From Methanomicrobia archaeon (GTDB taxonomy: Archaea; Methanobacteriota_B; Thermococci; Methanofastidiosales; B48-G16), in the NCBI GenBank assembly GCA_023133315.1, contig JAGLWR010000062.1:1-6813 (forward strand): a stretch of 6,813 bases of DNA, read 5' to 3'. Shown here in pieces: positions 5,425-6,813 of this stretch. Below the pieces are notes generated by a model. It saw nothing but the letters and a program-made list of their open reading frames with translations. It ran no database searches and was not told where the DNA came from. Numbering within the stretch: position 1 is the first letter of the stretch; every line of letters starts with the position of its first letter. The position numbers and the translations under genes are program-made.

Positions 5425-5428
5425 AAAG

Positions 5429-5437
5429 AAAAAAAAA
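5429..5437 (-). terminator. T9 tract after the Feo membrane protein
   Basis: Nine consecutive T residues on the minus strand begin immediately after the TGA of the four-helix protein gene. This is a good archaeal intrinsic terminator and would separate the FeoC-like gene from the feoB transcript, at least in part. Confidence 0.55.
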
Positions 5438-5878
5438 TCATGCTGCCTTCCTCTTGTAGATATAGTAGATCACCACAAGAGAAAACGGTAGCAGAATTAT
5501 AGCAGGTGCGTATGGTGGTGCATATGTTTCGAGGAATCCTTCTAAAGAGTTGAACCATCCTTCTTCACTCGGTATTGACTCGGTAATCATTGCAAAGATA
5601 TCGAGTCCTGCCATGACCCATATCATTATGGATCCCATTACCGCCTTTGAAAACTGATGGACTTCAGAGAAATTTTTAAGACTGGATAGATAAAAAAACC
5701 CTGCAAACAGCACGACAAATCCGCCCCATCCTCCTCGAAACATCTCATTAGGTATCTCCAGGATGCTCCAAGAAAAACTTGTTCCTCCTGCAGTCACTGC
5801 CAACTCAGCAACACCGAACAATACAGTAACGATGCCCAATATTCCAAAGTATGTTTTAGCCATAGTATATTCACCCAT
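5438..5878 (-). CDS. Four-helix membrane protein in the feo operon, function unknown
   Basis: I do not recognise this 146-residue protein. Four helices are predicted at about 9-29, 47-66, 78-99 and 124-141. Acidic residues E25 and D93 lie within helices, and a loop rich in acids and aromatics covers 100-122 (ESIPSEEGWFNSLEG and on). No signal peptide, heme or known iron-binding motif is evident. It starts at the nucleotide after the feoB stop (TGAATG), so it is co-transcribed and probably translated by the same ribosomes. That makes an accessory role in ferrous iron uptake likely, though this is inference from context. Start choice is open: ATG 5878 has GGGGTG 6 nt upstream inside feoB, while ATG 5863 (residue 6, giving MAKTYFGILG) has a better GGTGA at 7 nt and makes a 141-residue protein. 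Confidence 0.75.
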   Translation of the reverse strand: MGEYTMAKTYFGILGIVTVLFGVAELAVTAGGTSFSWSILEIPNEMFRGGWGGFVVLFAGFFYLSSLKNFSEVHQFSKAVMGSIMIWVMAGLDIFAMITESIPSEEGWFNSLEGFLETYAPPYAPAIILLPFSLVVIYYIYKRKAA

Positions 5879-6813
5879 TCATGCCACCCCCAGTAATATC
5901 CCTATCAAATGTATTAGTCCACCGTAGAGGAAAACTACCACTCCAAGAACAGCTACGCTTCCGAGCAGCTCTTTCCATCCCTCCTTAAGTATCATTGCAA
6001 ATGTTGCAACGCAAGGGAAATATATCGAGACAAGTACCACAGACGTGATCATCTGATAGCTTGTCATTGAGATGGCAGAAAGTTGCGCCACGGCAAGGTC
6101 TTTTCTCAAGAATGCTGCAATTAATGGACCTACTGTTTCATTAGGTACTCCAAACCATCCGGAAAGAAGAGGCGACAGAGCATCTGCCAGCCAGTCTATA
6201 ACTCCTCCTTTATAAAGTATGTTCACGACTGCAACACCTAACAGCACAAACGGTATTGCAACTTTAAAGAATCCCACAACTCTCATCCGTAGTTTTCTTC
6301 TCACATTGCGCATCATGGGTCTTTGATACGGTGGAACGTCTATCAAGATCTCTGGAGATTTTCCCGGCACGATTTTATTCAAGACAAGACCTAATATGAA
6401 ATATCCTATTAACAGATATATTAAAACAAAGCCCATCGTATCTGGGATCACCTCTTTCATGATTCCAAGCTGAGCACCGCACGGAATGAATATTGCAAGA
6501 AGTGTCATCATTATAAACCTTTGTTTTCTTGTCTCGAGAATCCTCGATGCTGTTACAGCTGGCACATTGCACCCAAGAGACAGAATAGTGGGCACTATCG
6601 CATATCCATGCAATCCTATTTTGTGCAGTATGGTGTCGATAAGAACTGCCAGTCTAGGCATATATCCTATATCTTCCAGCAAAGTGAGTATCAAGTAAAA
6701 CGCAATTATTGCAGGTAAAACCACTCCTATCGCAACAAAAAGTCCTGACGTAAGTACACCAAAGGCTTCAAAACAATTATCTGCAAGCGGATCTCCTACA
6801 AAGATATAGTAAA
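5879..6813 (-). CDS. feoB: FeoB ferrous iron transporter, C-terminal membrane part (partial)
   Basis: The frame is open to the right edge and shows the last 310 residues of FeoB, the membrane permease that imports Fe(II) with the help of an N-terminal GTPase domain lying outside the window. Visible hallmarks are VLPAIIAFYLILTLLEDIGY and MPRLAVLIDTIL of the Gate region, then SLGCNVPAVTASRILE (the GCNVPA motif) and IPCGAQLG, and near the C-terminus FLRKDLAVAQL and SIYFPCVATFAMILKEGW. The Cys residues in GCNVP, PCG and FPC match conserved FeoB positions in the iron path. In PCGAQLG a Gln replaces the Arg common in bacterial FeoB. A GTG at 6724 can be read as a start, but the codons upstream to 6811 continue in frame with FeoB-like sequence, so it is internal. 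The next gene follows without a gap. Confidence 0.95.
   Translation of the reverse strand, partial: YYIFVGDPLADNCFEAFGVLTSGLFVAIGVVLPAIIAFYLILTLLEDIGYMPRLAVLIDTILHKIGLHGYAIVPTILSLGCNVPAVTASRILETRKQRFIMMTLLAIFIPCGAQLGIMKEVIPDTMGFVLIYLLIGYFILGLVLNKIVPGKSPEILIDVPPYQRPMMRNVRRKLRMRVVGFFKVAIPFVLLGVAVVNILYKGGVIDWLADALSPLLSGWFGVPNETVGPLIAAFLRKDLAVAQLSAISMTSYQMITSVVLVSIYFPCVATFAMILKEGWKELLGSVAVLGVVVFLYGGLIHLIGILLGVA

Noticed and set aside
6722..6724. GTG as the start of a short FeoB-like protein
   Set aside because: The upstream codons to the window edge stay open in frame and continue FeoB-like sequence (IFVGDPLADNCFEAFG), so this is an internal Val.

Overview
The window looks like archaeal chromosomal DNA, AT-rich and gene-dense. 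The evidence is archaeal-style TATA and purine-rich BRE elements upstream of the genes, GGTGA/GGAG-type Shine-Dalgarno sites, T-tract termination, and the gene families present: an HAE3-type RND exporter, an archaeal DrrAB-like ABC exporter, a stand-alone SufC, an HxlR regulator and a FeoB/FeoC-like iron locus. A euryarchaeal or Thermoplasmata-like host is my best guess, but no marker gene fixes the lineage.

Left part (1-4525, all minus strand). Reading in the direction of transcription, an operon starts at 4525 with a small four-helix membrane protein of unknown function. An ABC-2 exporter ATPase and its permease follow, each joined to the gene before it by a 4-nt ATGA overlap. A 101-bp gap follows that is packed with inverted TTAGG/CCTAA elements and contains T-tracts. 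The next gene encodes a 12-helix RND/MMPL exporter, and its last 17 nt overlap the start of a sufC gene that runs off the left edge.

Middle (4526-4994). A 97-bp divergent promoter region separates the ABC operon from an HxlR-family winged-helix regulator on the plus strand. It contains at least two perfect palindromes and a degenerate third site built from the half-site TGAAGTA/TACTTCA. Predicted TATA boxes for both directions lie inside these sites. The simplest reading is that the HxlR protein represses both itself and the exporter operon. It has an unusual N-terminal cluster of three cysteines, which suggests thiol or metal sensing.

Right part (4995-6813). After a short convergent terminator region containing a 14-bp palindrome, a ferrous iron uptake locus runs on the minus strand. 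It comprises FeoB (C-terminal 310 residues, 5' end off the window), an unrecognised four-helix membrane protein abutting feoB, and a small FeoC-like winged-helix protein with a C-x2-C-x5-C motif. A T9 tract, a possible internal promoter and a doubtful 23-codon ORF lie between the last two.

As a whole, the segment puts two exporters under what look like dedicated operators next to an Fe-S assembly ATPase and an iron importer. I see no phage, transposon, CRISPR or RNA gene. The most informative parts are the two regulatory regions (4553-4610 and 2396-2474) and the two unrecognised membrane proteins.
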